Source: Aptenodytes patagonicus (lineage: Eukaryota; Chordata; Aves; Sphenisciformes; Spheniscidae). Taken from it: 64,000 bases of DNA. Below are positions 60,501 to 64,000 of the stretch, piece after piece; the first letter of the stretch is position 1; each line of letters starts with the position of its first letter. The stretch is from assembly GCF_965638725.1 (NCBI RefSeq), contig NC_134950.1, forward strand, positions 12,276,101-12,340,100, read 5' to 3'. The notes under the pieces are model-generated. The model saw only the letters and a list, made by a program, of their open reading frames with translations, did no database searches and was not told the origin of the DNA. A program made the translations under genes and the position numbers.

Positions 60501-63500
60501 GAGTAATAGGGCTTTTAAAGGGTGTAGACTTTGTTTCCCTGAATTGTACAGATGTTTTACATTGTCACCGTGGTTTAATGGGGCCTTATCGTAATAAAAA
60601 ATTTAAGCCTTTGATCTTGTTTTTGCCAGACACTAGCAGTATGTGTGGTAGAATGTTAATCTCAATGTTTAAGTCTTAGATCTGTATTTAAGACCAAATG
60701 CACTCAGAAATCCATTAAGATGGAAAGTTTAATTATCTAGATAGTTTGGAAATTTGGCATAGTTTGTTCAAAACACTTCTAGAAACCCTAATTTACTCAT
60801 TCGTTTATAAACAATATTTACAAACAAAGTTGTAAAGTCAAGATTGGCACATGAACTACCAGGTTACTCCGTAAGTACCCCGGACCTTCAAATTGGAGTA
60901 CACGTAACCCTAACTTTCTGGTGTCTCAGTTGCTATCTGATCTTCAGGGGTGTTGAGGATCCCCCTAATGTCATTTGAAGCTGATGAGGCCAGTAACACT
61001 AAGCAAACCTAGAAGTGTGTGCAAGCAGTTTCAAGGTCTCCCTACCATATAGTAAAACTCCTGTCTGGGCAAACACTAATTGTTTTAATATGATTCTCAT
61101 GATACAGTAGAGTGGGGGTTTTGAGAGCTCAAGTCTGAAGTTTACACGACAGCCTCTATTTTTGGCTTTTTATGTAAATGTCTCATCATTGTGATTACGG
61201 TAAAGGCCTTGAAAGTATTAACAGACTGTACTTTACAAGCCCCAAACTCCCAAAGAATAATAAAAAAAAGAACATAACCTAAAAGGTGTTTTATAAAGAG
61301 GAAGCAGTACAACTGTCTAAGCAAATCTCTGACTTAGGTGCAGGCTGTAGGCTCATTTTGAAGTGTCCAGTGTCTTCCATATACTGAACCTACGCAAGAG
61401 CTGTAGGTAAGTGGCAAATGGCTGGCAGAGACTGGATCAGAATACTAGAGAAGTATTTTGATGCTGATTCTCTGAAGCTATTCCCAGTTTATAGATGTGT
61501 TAACAAATTGTTCTTCTTGTATTCTACCCCCAAGATCTCTTTGGCCAGCCATGCTTTGGTAATGAAATTACTCAGCCATGGAAGCAACAACTGCAACTTT
61601 CTGTGCTGTGGAAAACCAAAGGCAATTTCTACTGTTGGGAATCCAATATTCTCCTGTTCCGAAACTCTTCACATGCATTCTGTGGTGTCTGATATACACT
61701 GCCAATTTACTAAAAGAAGGTCCTTGTTCATTACTAGACTTCAGATTGCTTATTCTGAAAAATTTCATCTCACATCCTGATTTTATGGGTTATGTCCCAC
61801 ATGTTAAACAACGAAGTCTCAAATCTCAAGTGCATTGGTATCTATGCCTTGTGAAGTATTTTTTTTTAAGAGAAAATAGTAAGCTTATAGAATTGCAAAA
61901 AGGAAGAGGCAATATACACAATGAACACAAGCTGCTTCTCTGGAGACCACTGTATCCCTAATATGTTTACAGATGAACGTTTGCCTTGGGTCCTTAACAT
62001 CGTGTCTCCATTACCATCTATTTTTGTCAAGCACAATGTGCTTTCAAACCCTCCATAGGAATCATTTTTTAAACCATTTGAAAATCACATTTGTTAGTGG
62101 CAATACAGCAGAGAAGAGCAATGCTTGGTATCAACAAATAGTTTCTATGGTGCTTCATGACTAGCAACTTCTAGAAAAGTAGTTGTTTCTCCCTCAGTTA
62201 CAGTTCATACACAAAGGCCTATTAAGATTTTTTTTCTGGCCAAAATACATAGTTTTCAGAAAAGATATTTATTGTTCTTGAGATAACAATTTGTACTGAC
62301 AAGTTTATAGTCTGGATTAATTTGAGAGTGAAGAGTGTAAAAGAACGGGACAAATGGATTAAGTTAGTCTGGATTGTGGGATTTACCTTCTGCCACGTGC
62401 CCAGTACAAGATGCAGGATCCCTTGTTCTGCACAAATCGGTAGACCAGCTGAAATCCCATGCACTGAGCCTGCGTCCTGTTGTCCTGTGTGTTCATTTCC
62501 TGCTGGAGAGCACGCACTCTGCTGACCAGGTTTCAAATCCTACCCAGGGATTGCAGTAGAAAAAGCAAAGCAAAAGTAAAGTAGAATCTGAGGAAAAGCT
62601 AGTGTATCCGTGTTTTAAAGGTGGTTTTGAGTAAGACTCATCTGCTAAAGCTTATGCATCTGGAAGGTAAGCATTTAAGTCATAGTCACTCCCAGTTCCC
62701 TTTACAGTCCGTGCTGATAACCCGGCACGAGTAGGGGGTAGTTAAGCTCATCATCAGACGGGCCTCTAAGGTAAGTCAAGTGAGTTGCCCTCCAGAGGTG
62801 TCTGCATCCCTTCCTGTCTATACTGGGAGCCCAGACACCCACACACAGACACCTACACTGTATATGCCATCTAAAAAGTTAGATGTCTAAATCTGAACTG
62901 GTCACTCTAGTCTCTATAGTCCATGGAAATCTGAAGTTCAGGCAGTAAAGCCCAGGAGGGAAACTACAGATCCGCCAGGCTAAGGAGACTGACAGAAAGT
63001 CTACAAGGGCAACACAGAGTCAGAACTGTAGAGGTTCATATTGCTGATCCAGATCACATAGGCTTCAGGGAGTAAGAGGTGAACTTGCAAGAGGCAGCAC
63101 AAAGCTGAAATGCAGGAAACAGATGACCTAGCATGCCTGGCAGGGATCACTGAGATCTGGGCAATTACTGAAGCACAGTAATAAAACAAAATCGATAGCT
63201 TCCTGGATTACACAGTTGTAAAGAAATCAGGCAGGACAGACTCTGGCTGTCCTTGCTATGGGCAAGCAGTCTTAAATGCTGAGGAGCATTGTTGGGGGCA
63301 AAGTTTTTTCAACATAAGATCTTTATCTCTTGTAGTTGTGCAAGCATATGAAAAGACAATGGAATAAAACAAACAAAAATAGAAGTATAAACTTGTGGTT
63401 CATTTTCCTGTTAAAGCAATGCCATAAACTGAATGGTTACGGAGTATTACATTGGGTGATAGAAGTGTCATAGCTCCACTGAGCCTCTTTACCTTCAGGC

Positions 63501-64000
63501 ACCTAAAAGTTTGGCTCAAACCCTCTGATTGTTTACCAAATACAAATATCTATGTAACACATAAATTCCCATAAAGGCAATTTATTCCCTCCCCATCTAT
63601 TATTTCCTTTAACAGAAAAATCTTCTTGAAAAGAATTCCTGTATGGCATTAAAGTAGCTGAGGAAAACAGGTCAATAAGTCAATAAACTTGTTTTCAGAT
63701 GTTGTAGCACCTTTTATGCCCACATGCATATTCTGTACATTTATTCAACCCGTATTCGAAAATAAATGAATTCAAAGAGTCTTTCTGTAGACTGAGAGCA
63801 AAAGAGAAAAACAAGAGTACAATAATGACCTATTGCACTGGTAATAAATAGACTCAAGGCTGATCTGCCATTTTTTTCTTTAAAAAAATCAAAGCAATGA
63901 ACAATTCAGCCACCCTTCAACAGTGGCAATTCTTTGTCTGAGAGAACGTGAGTCACTTTATTCAGCACTACATTCTTTCACAGGTTATCAAGGTGCTGAA
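54533..64000. other. Gene-poor region at the right end of the window
   Basis: About 9.5 kb without a supported gene. It is AT-rich with one GC-richer patch at 59,110–59,580. No CR1, LTR, tRNA or coding exon was recognised. TRMT12 and TMEM65, which lie beyond RNF139 in mammals, are not seen here and presumably lie further right. Confidence 0.6.
59110..59580. other. Isolated GC-richer patch, unassigned
   Basis: About 470 bp with several CpGs (GTGTGACCGCGCGCCCATGG and nearby) stands out from AT-rich surroundings. Short open frames occur on both strands without recognisable products. It could be a small CpG element, an old unidentified repeat or a distal regulatory site. Confidence 0.3.

Noticed and set aside
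1-64000. CRISPR arrays, tRNA and rRNA genes, bacterial operons
   Set aside because: None seen. The window is spliced vertebrate nuclear DNA, and no regularly spaced repeats or cloverleaf-like segments were recognised.

Overview
This is a piece of a bird genome. Four genes of a conserved vertebrate block are recognisable in the order MTSS1 – NDUFB9 – TATDN1 – RNF139, the human 8q24.13 block read in reverse. The interspersed repeats are avian: several CR1 LINE copies with the ATTCTATG 3' end, and a solo ERV LTR of a type widespread in birds. A non-galliform bird seems likely from the young CR1 copies and the LTR type, but that is a guess. All genes have GT-AG introns and AATAAA or ATTAAA polyadenylation signals, so bacterial features (operons, ribosome binding sites, CRISPR) do not apply.

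Layout. 1–2,710: last coding part and 3' UTR of MTSS1 (+). 2,711–5,755: intergenic. 5,755–9,672: NDUFB9 (−), four coding exons giving 174 residues. 9,673–9,792: a 120-bp bidirectional promoter with an NRF1-like site. 9,793–27,490: TATDN1 (+), twelve coding exons giving 297 residues; every splice junction was traced and every phase fits. About 27,665–35,906: RNF139/TRC8 (−), two coding exons giving 663 residues. Its 6-kb intron carries an antisense CR1 copy, and its first exon lies in a large CpG island (about 35.0–36.6 kb). 37–64 kb: a gene-poor stretch with a CR1 copy whose reverse transcriptase frame is open (52.53–54.53 kb), a solo LTR (48.65–49.20 kb), a pentanucleotide microsatellite and one unassigned exon-like segment (51.15–51.33 kb, −). 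TRMT12, the next gene in mammals, is not in the window.

How the genes relate. NDUFB9 (complex I) and TATDN1 (TatD-type nuclease) are head to head and share a promoter. TATDN1 and RNF139 are tail to tail with less than 1 kb between stop codons, so their 3' UTRs may overlap. MTSS1 and NDUFB9 are also convergent but are separated by 3 kb. The products work in unrelated processes: actin and membrane shape, respiration, DNA repair or apoptosis, and ER-associated ubiquitination.

I found no novel multi-gene system. The items most worth a second look are an 88-bp inverted repeat (85/88 identical) inside TATDN1 intron 10, the orphan exon-like segment at 51.2 kb, and a foldback structure at the 5' edge of the CR1 copy at 52.5 kb.
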